Assembly (NCBI RefSeq): GCF_038007285.1
Contig: NZ_JBBOWX010000001.1
Location: 1,381,501-1,445,500 of the forward strand
Length of the DNA stretch: 64,000 nucleotides
Direction: 5' to 3'
Origin: Sporosarcina sp. FSL K6-3457
Lineage (GTDB): Bacteria; Bacillota; Bacilli; Bacillales_A; Planococcaceae
Of this stretch, positions 7,788-16,156 are shown in pieces. The translations under genes and the position numbers were made by a program. How positions within the stretch are numbered: position 1 is the first letter of the stretch; each line of letters starts with the position of its first letter. Under the pieces are notes generated by a model. It did not search any database and was not told the origin of the DNA. It saw only the letters and a list, made by a program, of their open reading frames with translations.

Positions 7788-8519
7788 GTGGTGGGGCGTT
7801 ATGGCGGTAATTCATCGGCAGGTCAAACAAAGAATGAAGACGGTTGTATCATCTGGCAAACTGACGACTGGGAATTAGCCGCTATTCTCGATGCACATAA
7901 AAGTGCCGAAAGCGCGGAACTTGTTATGCGTACATTCGCACAGCATAAAGACGGCTTGTCAAAGATTTTATCAATTGAAGGACCTCCAAAGTTTAAACAA
8001 TTGGAAGACAAGCTACTTGAAATTTTTCAATCCGATGAACTTTTGGCTGCATGTAGAGATGTCACTGGAGAAACAGCTTGCCTTGTCGTCGCAAGGAAAG
8101 ATAACTACTTATGGTGGTTTTCCGTAGGAGACTGCTTGGTCTATTTATTACATCCAGAATTAATTGCCCTCAACCAGTTTCAACTGAATCAAAGGCAGTT
8201 CTTCGAATGGATTGGGCAAGTGAATACATTTGAAAAAACTGTTCCATGCTATACATCTGGAACAAGGGAATTGAGAAAAGGGACAAATGTCATTTTCATG
8301 ACAACAGATGGCTTGGTAGAATGTCCGGGTGAACCTTATGCAAATCCGCAAAATTTGGTAGAAGTGTTGAATGCAGAAGCACTCGATGAAAGTATTTCAC
8401 GGATGTTGATGGAGATTGAAAGGCGAAATGTATGGGATAGCACGACAATTATCTCTTGGACTGCGGAAGTGGAGAATGAAGGGAGCATCCCGAGTGATTA
8501 TAAGGGTGAAGTCCAATGA
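7788..8519 (+). CDS. PP2C-like serine/threonine phosphatase (5' end damaged)
   Basis: 243 residues. RYGGNSSAGQTKNEDG, AAILDAH, WWFSVGDCLVYLL and VIFMTTDGL are the metal-binding and core motifs of the PPM/PP2C phosphatase fold, so a protein phosphatase is likely. The GTG at 7788 has no convincing ribosome site. Upstream, the same frame encodes VGSEKDYVDERDVRWINRI, which reads like the authentic N-terminus, back to TAG at 7728-7730 and then ATG ATT GAT TTC TCC at 7713. A Trp codon TGG turned to TAG at codon 6 would explain this. The gene may therefore be weakly expressed from a secondary start or be inactive. Its stop overlaps the next small gene. Confidence 0.7.
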   Translation: MVGRYGGNSSAGQTKNEDGCIIWQTDDWELAAILDAHKSAESAELVMRTFAQHKDGLSKILSIEGPPKFKQLEDKLLEIFQSDELLAACRDVTGETACLVVARKDNYLWWFSVGDCLVYLLHPELIALNQFQLNQRQFFEWIGQVNTFEKTVPCYTSGTRELRKGTNVIFMTTDGLVECPGEPYANPQNLVEVLNAEALDESISRMLMEIERRNVWDSTTIISWTAEVENEGSIPSDYKGEVQ

Positions 8520-8686
8520 AGGAAATACGACCTATTTTTGAATTAGGAAATAGTATTGATGAGCTAAATAGAAAGTTAGCTGAAGCTGAAAGCGAAAGTG
8601 CAAATCCATTGACTCAAAAAAAGACTCATCAAGAAGTAATGAAGCGTTTAGGAGAAAGAATAGATGACTTCAAATCACTTATTTAG
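8516..8686 (+). CDS. Small hypothetical protein (56 aa), coupled to PP2C-like gene
   Basis: A 56-residue, charged, helix-prone frame (MKEIRPIFELGNSIDELNR to DDFKSLI). Its ATG overlaps the phosphatase stop codon as ATGA, with AAGGGTGAAG a few bases upstream, and a terminator follows immediately, so it is the last gene of that operon. No domain recognised; a partner or regulator of the phosphatase is possible from position alone. Confidence 0.6.
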   Translation: MKEIRPIFELGNSIDELNRKLAEAESESANPLTQKKTHQEVMKRLGERIDDFKSLI

Positions 8687-8687
8687 A

Positions 8688-8731
8688 ATACCCCGCATCA
8701 GCCCTATCGCTGCGCGGGGTATCGTCTTTTT
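8688..8731 (+). terminator. Rho-independent terminator
   Basis: ATACCCCGC (8688-8696) pairs perfectly with GCGGGGTAT (8714-8722), followed by a T-rich run. It ends the phosphatase/56-aa operon. Confidence 0.85.
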
Positions 8732-8768
8732 CATGGTAGGTTAGGTGCTATCCTCGCAAAAAAATGTG

Positions 8769-8948
8769 TCACTTTCTTTTCCGCTCGTTTGGAATCATGC
8801 GCTCCCGTTTGGGTTTAAAATTGCTCAATTCTTCAAACTCACGTGCCATTTCTTCTTTCATATCCCCCGGTTGAATCTTTTGCCTTTTCGGCGTTTGGGG
8901 TAATGAACGCGAATTGTTAGTGCTACCTTGTTTGTTGTCTCTTCCCAT
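8769..8948 (-). CDS. Small hydrophilic YfhD-like protein
   Basis: 59 residues, very polar and Lys/Arg-rich, starting MGRDNKQGSTNNSRSLPQTPK. The start and the LPQTPK motif resemble the YfhD family of small Bacillales proteins expressed in sporulating cells; the role is unknown. ATG 8948 is preferred over the in-frame TTG at 8966 because AAAGGAG lies 8 bases before it. Assignment to YfhD is by motif only. Confidence 0.6.
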   Translation of the reverse strand: MGRDNKQGSTNNSRSLPQTPKRQKIQPGDMKEEMAREFEELSNFKPKRERMIPNERKRK

Positions 8949-9150
8949 GAAAAAAACTCCTTTCAAACATGTAGTACGACGTTAATATGGCATAATAAAA
9001 GGGTTTTATTCAAGGGAATTATTTTTTATCGCGTGTTATAATATAAGAAAATTCACTTAATAGAAAAGAAGAGTTATACTAACAATAGAATTATTGAGGA
9101 AGGAGACGAGCTAAGGGACTGGTGAATCAATCAAAAACAGGAGGGATAGT

Positions 9151-10224
9151 ATGCAAAAATCAATCATGAAGTTTCGAATTCTATTTGCATTGGCACTTGT
9201 ATTTCAATTAATCGCTTTACCAATCAGCTCATTTGCCCAACAAGCAGAGGCAACAACACCTATCGAGTATTTGTCGCTGGGTGATTCCCTGGCATATGGA
9301 CAAGACTCGAACGATGACTATGGCAAGGGCTATCCAGATTTTCTTGCAGAAATACTAGAGGAGGCCAATCTATTAAAATCGTATAATAACGATTTTTCTT
9401 TCCCTGGCTTTACAACAGATGATGTTTTAAATGGACTGAAGGAAAAAGCTGAACTTCGCGAACTTGTTAAATCAGCAGATTTTATTACACTAAGTGCGGG
9501 GGCTAATGACTTATTTGCTTATTTTAAACTTGATAAAAGTACAGGGAAAATAGACTATAATCTTGTGGAATTATTAGGGGCTGTCCAGCAAGTCCGTGTC
9601 AATTATCACTCAATTTTACAAGAAATCTACACTATCAATCCAAAAGCTCAAGTATATATTATGGGAGGCTACAATCCGTTTCCCTATATTACAGATCCTA
9701 CGTTAAAACCACTCGTTGGACAGCTAGTAGGCCAGCTAAATGGAGCCATTCAACAAGGAATAACAGGAACAACAGCCGTTTTTGTCCCAACAGCTGAAAT
9801 CATAGATGAAAACTTTACACATTATCTACCAAATCCATCAAATGTTCATCTTAGTGAGGCAGGCTATCAGCGAGTAGCTGAACAATTCAACAGCTACCTA
9901 CAAGACAATTATCCATGGACTTCGGAAATTAAGTATAAAGAAATACCGAAAGAAGGAACTTTTTCGAGCGATAAGTATTGGACGATATCACTATCAAAAG
10001 CAGTGGATATAACAACTATAGAACCGACTACTATCTATGTACATGATGCAGAGGCTAATGTTGTTCCGGCTATTCTTGAAGGTGAAGGACAAAAAATTAT
10101 CGTTCGAGCTCCTGAGTCAGGTTATGCACCAGGTACCTATACGCTTTATGTCACAACAGGTTTGAAAGATCACCAAAATAATAATTTGAAAGAACCAGTT
10201 AAAATGACATTTGAAATTGAGTGA
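9151..10224 (+). CDS. Secreted SGNH/GDSL-type esterase with C-terminal Ig-like domain
   Basis: 357 residues. Residues 1-30 form a signal peptide (charged start, hydrophobic LFALALVFQLIALPISSFA, AQQA cleavage region). The SGNH domain follows: block I SLGDSLAYG with the nucleophile Ser near residue 48, block III SAGANDLF near 115, and the C-terminal block with His in NVHLSEAGY near 232. The Asp often placed three residues before that His is not present, as in some relatives with an NPxNIH motif. The last 100 residues look like an Ig-like domain of the SbsA type. Probably an extracellular or wall-associated lipase/esterase. Site AGGAGGG at 9140-9146. Confidence 0.85.
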   Translation: MQKSIMKFRILFALALVFQLIALPISSFAQQAEATTPIEYLSLGDSLAYGQDSNDDYGKGYPDFLAEILEEANLLKSYNNDFSFPGFTTDDVLNGLKEKAELRELVKSADFITLSAGANDLFAYFKLDKSTGKIDYNLVELLGAVQQVRVNYHSILQEIYTINPKAQVYIMGGYNPFPYITDPTLKPLVGQLVGQLNGAIQQGITGTTAVFVPTAEIIDENFTHYLPNPSNVHLSEAGYQRVAEQFNSYLQDNYPWTSEIKYKEIPKEGTFSSDKYWTISLSKAVDITTIEPTTIYVHDAEANVVPAILEGEGQKIIVRAPESGYAPGTYTLYVTTGLKDHQNNNLKEPVKMTFEIE

Positions 10225-10307
10225 TAAATCAAATGAATAAAACTACCAAGTTTGTTCGAGTAAATGGGATAGTTCAGATGATTATTACTTGAAAAATAAA
10301 AAGACTG

Positions 10308-10335
10308 TTTACAATAAAAAGTTTAAGCGTATAAT
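10308..10335 (+). promoter_or_regulatory. Sigma-A type promoter of metA
   Basis: TTTACA at 10308-10313 and TATAAT at 10330-10335 are separated by 16 bases and lie just upstream of the riboswitch. Confidence 0.6.
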
Positions 10336-10351
10336 GGAATCTAATTGAATA

Positions 10352-10567
10352 TTCTTATCAAGAGAAGCAGAGGGACATGGCCCGATGAAGCTTCAGCAAC
10401 CTCTGACATGGTCAGAAAGGTGCTACCTCCAACAAGATTATTTATCTGAATTCAGATAAAGCCCCCCGGACGTAATCACGCCGAGGCGCGATTGATCTTG
10501 AGAGATAAGAACTGAGAGCCTAAAGCCAATCCTCTTTTCTTATCAAATAGAAAAGGGGATTTTTTTG
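10352..10567 (+). promoter_or_regulatory. SAM-I (S-box) riboswitch with terminator, upstream of metA
   Basis: The aptamer is recognisable: P1 strand TTCTTATC (10352-10359) pairing with GATAAGAA (10504-10511), then the conserved AGAGAAGCAGAGGGA, GATGAAGCTTCAGCAACC and AAGGTGCTACCTCC segments. The expression platform has a terminator at about 10528-10567 (AATCCTCTTTTCT against AGAAAAGGGGATT plus T-run); GATAAGAA can alternatively pair with TTCTTATC near 10537-10544 as antiterminator. SAM binding is expected to end transcription before metA. Unusually, the P4 loop (10437-10496) is 60 bases long and contains a dispersed repeat. Confidence 0.92.
10437..10496 (+). repeat. Dispersed structured repeat inside riboswitch P4 loop
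   Basis: Between CAAG (10433-10436) and CTTG (10497-10500), the two sides of P4, lies a copy of the window's dispersed repeat: the 20-base perfect palindrome TTTATCTGAATTCAGATAAA (10441-10460), GCCCCCCGGAC, and a hairpin of the AATCACGCC/GGCGCGATT type. The same blocks recur at 17.5, 19.5, 24.7, 35.7, 46.9, 51.6 and 57.6 kb. Confidence 0.75.
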
Positions 10568-10610
10568 TGCTCGACATACATAATAGAATGAAAAAAGGGA
10601 GAGATGAACG

Positions 10611-11519
10611 ATGCCAATCAACATACCTAAACAATTGCCGGCAGGAGAATTATTGAAAAAGGAAAAAATATTTGTCATGGATGAGGAGCGCGCGACGTCC
10701 CAAGACATTCGTCCAATGAATATTATTATTTTGAATTTAATGCCAGAAAAAGAACGCACAGAGCTACAGCTTTTACGCTTATTAGGCAATACACCGTTAC
10801 AAGTGGATGTGACGTTTATGAACATGGCCACCCATGAATCGAAAAACGTTAGCAAGTCACACCTAGACAAATTTTACACAACATTTGAGCACATCAAACA
10901 TCGTCGTTTTGATGGCATGATTATTACAGGAGCGCCGATTGAGCATTTGCAATTTGAAGATGTGAATTATTGGGATGAAATGAAGGAGATTATGGACTGG
11001 TCAAAAGACAATGTGACGTCTGTGCTGCATATTTGTTGGGGCGCACAAGCAGCATTGTATCACCATTATGGAATTGATAAATTTGATTTGCCGAAGAAGT
11101 GCTCAGGTGTATTTACACATCGTTTATCTGACCCGACAATCAATTTAGCACGTGGATTTAATGATGAATTTAGAGCGCCACACTCACGTTATACAGCTGT
11201 TTCAGTGGAGGAAATCGAAAATGATCCGCGCTTGCATTTACTGGCCAAGTCTGAGGATGCTGGTGCGTTTATCATCATTTCCAACGATGCAAAACATATT
11301 ATGATCACGGGTCATTTTGAGTACGATGCAACGACGCTGGCAGAAGAATACGCACGTGATCTTCAAAAAGGTATCCATATTGATCCGCCGGTAAACTATT
11401 TTCCAAATAATGATCCAAATGAAGAGCCATTAAATACATGGCGTTCACATACTCATCTGCTATTCTCTAACTGGTTGAATTATTATGTCTATCAAGAAAC
11501 ACCGTATGTTTGGGAGTAA
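10611..11519 (+). CDS. metAA: Homoserine O-acetyltransferase (MetA family)
   Basis: 302 residues, full family length. Catalyses acylation of homoserine, the first committed step of methionine synthesis. Catalytic Cys142 (HICWGAQA) and the His/Glu pair in GHFEYD near 235-237 are present. Residue 111 is Glu (GAPIEHL): in this family Glu111 marks acetyl-CoA users, while Gly111 marks succinyl-CoA users, so acetyl-CoA is the predicted donor although many databases name such proteins succinyltransferase. Start ATG with GGGAGAGATGAACG upstream. Controlled by the SAM riboswitch in its leader. Confidence 0.93.
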   Translation: MPINIPKQLPAGELLKKEKIFVMDEERATSQDIRPMNIIILNLMPEKERTELQLLRLLGNTPLQVDVTFMNMATHESKNVSKSHLDKFYTTFEHIKHRRFDGMIITGAPIEHLQFEDVNYWDEMKEIMDWSKDNVTSVLHICWGAQAALYHHYGIDKFDLPKKCSGVFTHRLSDPTINLARGFNDEFRAPHSRYTAVSVEEIENDPRLHLLAKSEDAGAFIIISNDAKHIMITGHFEYDATTLAEEYARDLQKGIHIDPPVNYFPNNDPNEEPLNTWRSHTHLLFSNWLNYYVYQETPYVWE

Positions 11520-11580
11520 ACCTTTGCTAACCGCTTTGCCGTCATTTGCATAGGATAGTACGACAAGGGGGCTTAGGCAA

Positions 11581-12288
11581 ATGGGGTTATTTATTAACAG
11601 TCAGAGTCATTTGGACGTTTTCAAAAATGAGGTGGATCTTGTTGAGCCTAATCAGAGCTATTCGAAAATAGATTCGTTAACGCAGTGGATGCAGGAGCAG
11701 CAGGAGGCAAATGCTTCGCTTCATCGTCATATTAGTGACCTTGAAATGCTTTTAAAACAACAGAAAAAGGTACAGTCGAATCAATTCACGACAACCCGTA
11801 ACCGTTTGAATGAACTACAAGCCAATGACTTTCAGCATGAGAAATTCGAAAAAAATGTTATGAAGTCGTTGACGAAATTAGATAATCAGCAGCAAGAGTT
11901 CCATCAGATGTTGGCGGATGAACAGGCAGTGGATGAGAAGTTTAGAGTGCAAGTCAGTGAAACATCGAAAGAAATTGTTATCAAAATGAATGAGCAATTG
12001 GACCATCAACATCAATTGGCCGAACGCATATCACAGCAAGAGGACATTCAACAAATCGTCATGAGCAGGCTGGACAATCAAGAAGGTGTGACAGAGAAAA
12101 TGGTTAGGCAACTGGACCATCTACGTGGCATACTGTACGAACGTACTAATTTTTTAACAGAAAAAATAGAAAACAGCTATACGATGACAGCTTCTTATCT
12201 AGCAAAATTGTTGATGAATCCTGAACAACCAATGACACGCTTTTGGATAAATTCAAAGTCGGAGGAGAAGCAGAAAAGTTCTGATTGA
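11581..12288 (+). CDS. Coiled-coil protein of unknown function
   Basis: 235 residues, rich in Gln, Glu and Leu with almost continuous helix and heptad-like spacing from about residue 30 to 190; no signal peptide or membrane segment. I do not recognise a family. The C-terminus (NPEQPMTRFWINSKSEEKQ) is polar. ATG follows AAGGGGGC at 11564-11571. It lies alone between metA and the PepSY gene. Confidence 0.7.
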   Translation: MGLFINSQSHLDVFKNEVDLVEPNQSYSKIDSLTQWMQEQQEANASLHRHISDLEMLLKQQKKVQSNQFTTTRNRLNELQANDFQHEKFEKNVMKSLTKLDNQQQEFHQMLADEQAVDEKFRVQVSETSKEIVIKMNEQLDHQHQLAERISQQEDIQQIVMSRLDNQEGVTEKMVRQLDHLRGILYERTNFLTEKIENSYTMTASYLAKLLMNPEQPMTRFWINSKSEEKQKSSD

Positions 12289-12390
12289 AATAGTGTTCTG
12301 CAATTTATTAACAGCATAGTCAAGTCACATCTTTCCCCATTTCGAATAGAATAGTAAAGATTGTATAACGATTGAAGGGGAGGGGAATGG

Positions 12391-12648
12391 TTGACGCATC
12401 AAAATCGGCAAGATCAGCATCAATACTGGTCTAATCATTGGCAAAACCCACAATACCGTAGGATTACTATCGACCAAGCGATGGCGATTGCCTTGCAACG
12501 TGTACCAGGTCAAGTTGTAAAAGCGGAACTGGATTATGATGATGGCGTGTTAGTTTATGAAATTGATATTAGAACAGCAGAAGGTCATAAGTATGAAGTG
12601 AAAATTGACGCGAATACAGGGGCCATTCTTAGAGTAAAACTCGATTAA
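12391..12648 (+). CDS. PepSY domain protein
   Basis: 85 residues. A single PepSY domain covers residues 25-85: ITIDQAMAIALQRVPGQVVKAELD, then YEIDIRTAEGHKYEVKIDANTGAIL. PepSY domains are thought to bind or inhibit peptidases or act at the cell surface; no signal peptide is seen here. TTG start with a strong AAGGGGAGGGG site (12375-12385). A terminator follows. Confidence 0.85.
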   Translation: MTHQNRQDQHQYWSNHWQNPQYRRITIDQAMAIALQRVPGQVVKAELDYDDGVLVYEIDIRTAEGHKYEVKIDANTGAILRVKLD

Positions 12649-12651
12649 GAG

Positions 12652-12691
12652 AAAAGCCACGGCGGTAAACGATACCGTTCGCGGCTTTTTT
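12652..12691 (+). terminator. Rho-independent terminator
   Basis: AAAAGCC and GCGGTA pair with TACCGT and GGCTTTT around a short loop, followed by TTTTTT. Ends the PepSY gene. Confidence 0.8.
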
Positions 12692-12773
12692 GGGTCGGAT
12701 TTCTTTAACCTCTCCATGTATAGCCACTTAGCAATAGTGGAACACTTTCTATATGATGGGAGTGTGAATTCTA

Positions 12774-13490
12774 ATGATTATGGATGAGTTATCGAAGATT
12801 CATTTTTGGGAAACGTTACTGAGGACAACACTTGCATTTATTGTTTTACTTATCATGGCAAGGGTGATGGGAAAAAAACAGATTTCTCAGCTGACATTTT
12901 TCCATTATGTGACGGGCATTACAATTGGTTCAATAGCAGCAGAAATTGCAGGGCAAAACGAAACGCCGTTTGTGGATGGAGTCATTGCAATGATTTGGTG
13001 GGCGCTATTAACGTTGCTCATGAGCTATATTGCGCTTAAGTCAAAGAAAGCCCGCATACTCCTAGACGACAAGCCAACGATTGTCATGTTTGAGGGAAAA
13101 ATTATTGAGGAGGCTATGAAAAAATCACGACTCCATTTGAATGATTTGAACATGATGCTGCGGGAACAAAGTATTTTTTCTATTAAAGATGTTCATTTTG
13201 CGATACTGGAAACGAACGGTAACTTGAGTGTTTTGAAGAAAGCGGGTCAGGAGCCTGCGACCAAAAAAGATGTCAATGCTCCAGCGCCTGAACCGAAATA
13301 TATTCCATCCGAAATCATTTCTGATGGAGAAATTATTAAAAAGAATCTGACTGAATTGAATTTAACGGAAGAGTGGGTATATGCTCAACTGAAAAAACAA
13401 GGTATCGGTAAAGTTGAACAGGTGTTTTATGCTGAAATCCAAATGGATGGAAGTCTTCATATAGATTTGGGTTCCAAGGAGGATAAGTAG
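12774..13490 (+). CDS. DUF421 membrane protein (YetF/YrbG type)
   Basis: 238 residues. Three membrane segments in the first 85 residues (around 15-32, 42-58, 66-84) and the typical motif ARVMGKKQISQLTFFHYV are followed by a cytoplasmic DUF421 domain with SRLHLNDLNMMLREQSIFSIKDVHFAILETNG. Such proteins occur in spore-forming bacilli, often with a role in spores or stress that is not defined. Start ATG 12774 with GGGAG upstream. It is followed by a hairpin shared with the convergent malic enzyme gene. Confidence 0.85.
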   Translation: MIMDELSKIHFWETLLRTTLAFIVLLIMARVMGKKQISQLTFFHYVTGITIGSIAAEIAGQNETPFVDGVIAMIWWALLTLLMSYIALKSKKARILLDDKPTIVMFEGKIIEEAMKKSRLHLNDLNMMLREQSIFSIKDVHFAILETNGNLSVLKKAGQEPATKKDVNAPAPEPKYIPSEIISDGEIIKKNLTELNLTEEWVYAQLKKQGIGKVEQVFYAEIQMDGSLHIDLGSKEDK

Positions 13491-13540
13491 AGAAAAGCGT
13501 CATAAATCGGTTCACCAACCGTGTTTATGGCGCTTTTGCT
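13491..13540. terminator. Bidirectional terminator between DUF421 gene and malic enzyme
   Basis: AAAAGCGTCATAAA (13494-13507) pairs with TTTATGGCGCTTTT (13524-13537); GGTT/AACC extends the stem inward. T-runs exist on both strands. Confidence 0.75.
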
Positions 13541-13548
13541 CTTTGGGA

Positions 13549-14745
13549 CTATAAGATGGCGTACTCTTTAATAGTAGACACACCTGATTCAATCGCAGCT
13601 TTACCAACTGCTTCTGCCACAACTTTTACAACCCGCTCATCAAATGGATCGGGAATAATATAATCGTCCCTTAGGTCAGAGTCGTCAATTAGTGAAGCAA
13701 TGGCGTAGGTTGCGGCCAACTTCATGCTTTCAGTTATTTCACTTGCACGGACATCAAGAGCTCCGCGGAAGATACCAGGGAATGCTAGGACGTTATTCAC
13801 TTGATTTGGATGATCAGAGCGTCCTGTTGCAATAATGCGAACCCCGTATTCCTGCGCTTTATCAGGAGCTAGTTCTGGATTTGGATTCGCCAAACCAAAG
13901 ACAATTGGGTCATCATTCATGCAATCAATGAGTTTCTTTGTCAATAAATTCGCGACAGAAACCCCGATGAACACATCTGCCCCCGTCATCGCATCCTGTA
14001 AAGAGCCTGTCAGGCCATCAGGATTTGTGAGAGCAGCGATTTTATGTTTGGTAGAATTCATACCATTTGGGCGTTCTTTATAAATAACACCTTGTGAATC
14101 GCAAACGGTAATTTGTTCAAATCCAATTGAGAGAAGAAGTTTGGTAATTGCAATCCCGGCTGCCCCCGCGCCATTAATTACAATTTTAACCGATTGCATG
14201 TCTTTATGGACAACTTTTAAAGCATTTAATAATCCTGCCCCAACGACAATTGCAGTGCCGTGCTGGTCATCATGGAATACAGGAATATCGCATTCTTCAC
14301 GTAATCTCTTTTCGATTTCAAAGCAACGTGGCGCAGAAATATCCTCCAAATTGATGGCACCAAACGTAGGACTGATTGCTTTAACGGCTTGGATGATCCC
14401 CTCTACATCCGTTGTATTTAAGCAAATTGGAAAAGCATCGATATTTGCATATCTTTTTAACAACAAAGCTTTCCCTTCCATGACGGGAAGTGCTGCTTCA
14501 GGCCCAATATCCCCTAAACCTAAGACAGCTGTCCCATCTGTCACCACCGCAACTAAATTTCCCTTGATGGTATACTCGTATACCGCTGTGGGGTTTTTGG
14601 CGATTTCTAAACAAGGTTCAGCTACTCCTGGAGAGTAAGCTAAACTTAGGTCCACTCTGTTTTCAAGTGGAACTTTAGACACGGTTTCCATTTTCCCCGT
14701 ATGAAGCCGATGCATCTCTAATGAAGACCGGTAATGATTCGTCAA
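13549..14745 (-). CDS. NAD(P)-dependent malic enzyme
   Basis: 398 residues, matching the short bacterial malic enzymes (YtsJ/MaeA class). It decarboxylates malate to pyruvate. Visible motifs: LAYSPGVAEPC near the N-terminus with the catalytic Tyr, TDGTAVLGLGDIGPEAALPVMEGKA, the metal/malate site FHDDQHGTAIV near 165, and the nucleotide fold INGAGAAGIA near 190. Cofactor preference cannot be read with certainty. Start ATG 14745 preceded on its strand by GGGGGATG. The long 5' region holds no other gene. Confidence 0.92.
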   Translation of the reverse strand: MTNHYRSSLEMHRLHTGKMETVSKVPLENRVDLSLAYSPGVAEPCLEIAKNPTAVYEYTIKGNLVAVVTDGTAVLGLGDIGPEAALPVMEGKALLLKRYANIDAFPICLNTTDVEGIIQAVKAISPTFGAINLEDISAPRCFEIEKRLREECDIPVFHDDQHGTAIVVGAGLLNALKVVHKDMQSVKIVINGAGAAGIAITKLLLSIGFEQITVCDSQGVIYKERPNGMNSTKHKIAALTNPDGLTGSLQDAMTGADVFIGVSVANLLTKKLIDCMNDDPIVFGLANPNPELAPDKAQEYGVRIIATGRSDHPNQVNNVLAFPGIFRGALDVRASEITESMKLAATYAIASLIDDSDLRDDYIIPDPFDERVVKVVAEAVGKAAIESGVSTIKEYAIL

Positions 14746-15171
14746 TGAACATCCCCCATTCCCTACAGTATTTTATTGAGTAATAAATTTTTACCATGAA
14801 ATCGAAAAAAACACAAGTCAGAAAATTTTGTTGAGTTAGAAAATTTATCGAGATGAAGCGCTTCCATTGGCTTTGTTATAATGTTTTCAGTGACTATAAA
14901 ATTCTGTAAAATAATTTGTCGTTTTCCTGATTTATGTTACCTTATTGAAAGAAATGAGGTTATACTATTTCTTGAATGAAGATGATATGTGATGAAAAAA
15001 CTGTCGTTATCGGTTTGTTTTATCCTATTGTTATGAAGTTTAGAGATAGAGTTGTGATAGAGGGTAACCTATTTTTGAATGAATCGACAATGGCTAAGCC
15101 GCTTGCTTTATAATGGCAGACAAGTTAAAATGAATGACAGTCAGTCATTCGTGTGTGAGGGGGATTAGTAG
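14746..15171. promoter_or_regulatory. Intergenic region between malic enzyme and TetR gene
   Basis: About 425 bases. It must carry the divergent promoters for malic enzyme and the TetR gene; a TATAAT lies at 15109-15114 before the operator at 15132-15150. A 45-codon frame at 14976-15113 has no ribosome site and was not accepted. Nothing else recognised. Confidence 0.5.
15132..15150. promoter_or_regulatory. TetR-type operator O1
   Basis: Perfect inverted repeat GAATGAC-AGTCA-GTCATTC just downstream of a TATAAT box and 21 bases before the regulator start. A second copy lies before the efflux genes. Confidence 0.75.
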
Positions 15172-15747
15172 ATGAATAAAAAAGAGATGATTGTTCATGC
15201 CTCGATTGAAGTTTTTCGTGAGCAGGGCATTGAAAAAACGAAGATTTCAGATATTGTCAAAGCAGCAGGGATTGCACAAGGTACGTTCTATTTGTATTTC
15301 CCGTCTAAATTATCACTGATGCCTGCTATTGCAGAAGTGATGGTGGTGAAGACGATGGCTATCGTGCAGGCATCTGTAGAGGAATCAGCAACTTTTCCAG
15401 TGCAGCTTGAGCAGCTTGTTGAGGCCATTTTCCAAGTGACGCATGATTATCATGAAATACAGGCGCTCATCTATTCAGGCCTCGCTTCAACAGAACATTT
15501 AAAAGAATGGGAAACGGTCTATGCACCTTTCTATCAATGGATTAGTGAGCGATTACAGGAAGCCAAGGAGGCGGGGATTATTCGATCATCCATTCATGCC
15601 GATCGCACAGCGAAAATGATTATTGGACTAGTTGAATCAGCTGCCGAACAAATATATTTATACGATTCAGAGCAAGAGGATCAAGCCTGCATTCAACAGG
15701 AGGAAGTGAATGATTTTTTACGACATGCGCTTGGGATGGTTAAGTGA
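15172..15747 (+). CDS. TetR family transcriptional regulator
   Basis: 191 residues. N-terminal helix-turn-helix (residues 5-50: IVHASIEVFREQGIEKTKISDIVKAAGIAQGTFYLYFPSK is the standard TetR pattern) followed by a ligand-binding helical domain. It should repress itself and the downstream SMR efflux pair through the two GAATGACAGTCAGTCAT-type sites; inducer likely a toxic cation or drug. ATG start with GAGGGGG seven to thirteen bases upstream. Confidence 0.9.
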   Translation: MNKKEMIVHASIEVFREQGIEKTKISDIVKAAGIAQGTFYLYFPSKLSLMPAIAEVMVVKTMAIVQASVEESATFPVQLEQLVEAIFQVTHDYHEIQALIYSGLASTEHLKEWETVYAPFYQWISERLQEAKEAGIIRSSIHADRTAKMIIGLVESAAEQIYLYDSEQEDQACIQQEEVNDFLRHALGMVK

Positions 15748-15769
15748 TCCCAGCTTTATCGAGTTAAAT

Positions 15770-15786
15770 GAATGACAGTCAGTCAT
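15770..15786. promoter_or_regulatory. TetR-type operator O2 before SMR genes
   Basis: GAATGACAGTCAGTCAT repeats the core of the operator at 15132-15150 (17 identical bases), placed between the regulator stop codon and the first efflux gene. Confidence 0.75.
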
Positions 15787-15806
15787 AAAATAAGGAGGAT
15801 TATTAA

Positions 15807-16154
15807 ATGAATAAGTCGTGGTTCTATGTCGCGATGACTAGTTTTTTTGAGTTGGTGTGGATATATGGTTTTAACGTAGCAAGCGCTTGGTGGCATTGGA
15901 TTTTTATCGTTGTATTTATTGCAATTGATTTTCATTACTTAACAAAGGCTTGTGAAAATTTACCGACGGGTACAGTTTATGCGATTTTTGCAGGGATTGG
16001 AACAGTAGGTACGGCCTTAATGGATGTATTTTTCTTTGGCCACAGCTTGAGTGCAGGAAAAATATTCTTCATAGGGGTTTTAGTGATCGGTGTGATTAGC
16101 TTAAAATTAGCTGATGATCGAGAAGAGAGAAAAGTAGCGAAGGGAACTGTATAA
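15807..16154 (+). CDS. Small multidrug resistance (SMR) transporter subunit 1
   Basis: 115 residues with four membrane helices. The essential proton/drug-coupling Glu is residue 15 (TSFFELVWIYGFN); LPTGTVYAIFAGIGTVGT near 55-72 is the usual helix 3 signature. It resembles the longer subunit of paired SMR pumps (YkkC/YkkD, EbrA/EbrB), which act as hetero-oligomers in the membrane and export cations or guanidinium-like compounds in exchange for protons. AAGGAGG site 15792-15798. Substrate not determinable. Confidence 0.88.
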   Translation: MNKSWFYVAMTSFFELVWIYGFNVASAWWHWIFIVVFIAIDFHYLTKACENLPTGTVYAIFAGIGTVGTALMDVFFFGHSLSAGKIFFIGVLVIGVISLKLADDREERKVAKGTV

Positions 16155-16156
16155 TT

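Noticed and set aside
14141..14638. 165-codon frame antisense to malic enzyme
   Set aside because: A shadow of a well-conserved enzyme gene, without start signals.
14976..15113. 45-codon frame upstream of the TetR gene
   Set aside because: No ribosome site, no recognisable sequence, and it runs into a TATAAT promoter box.
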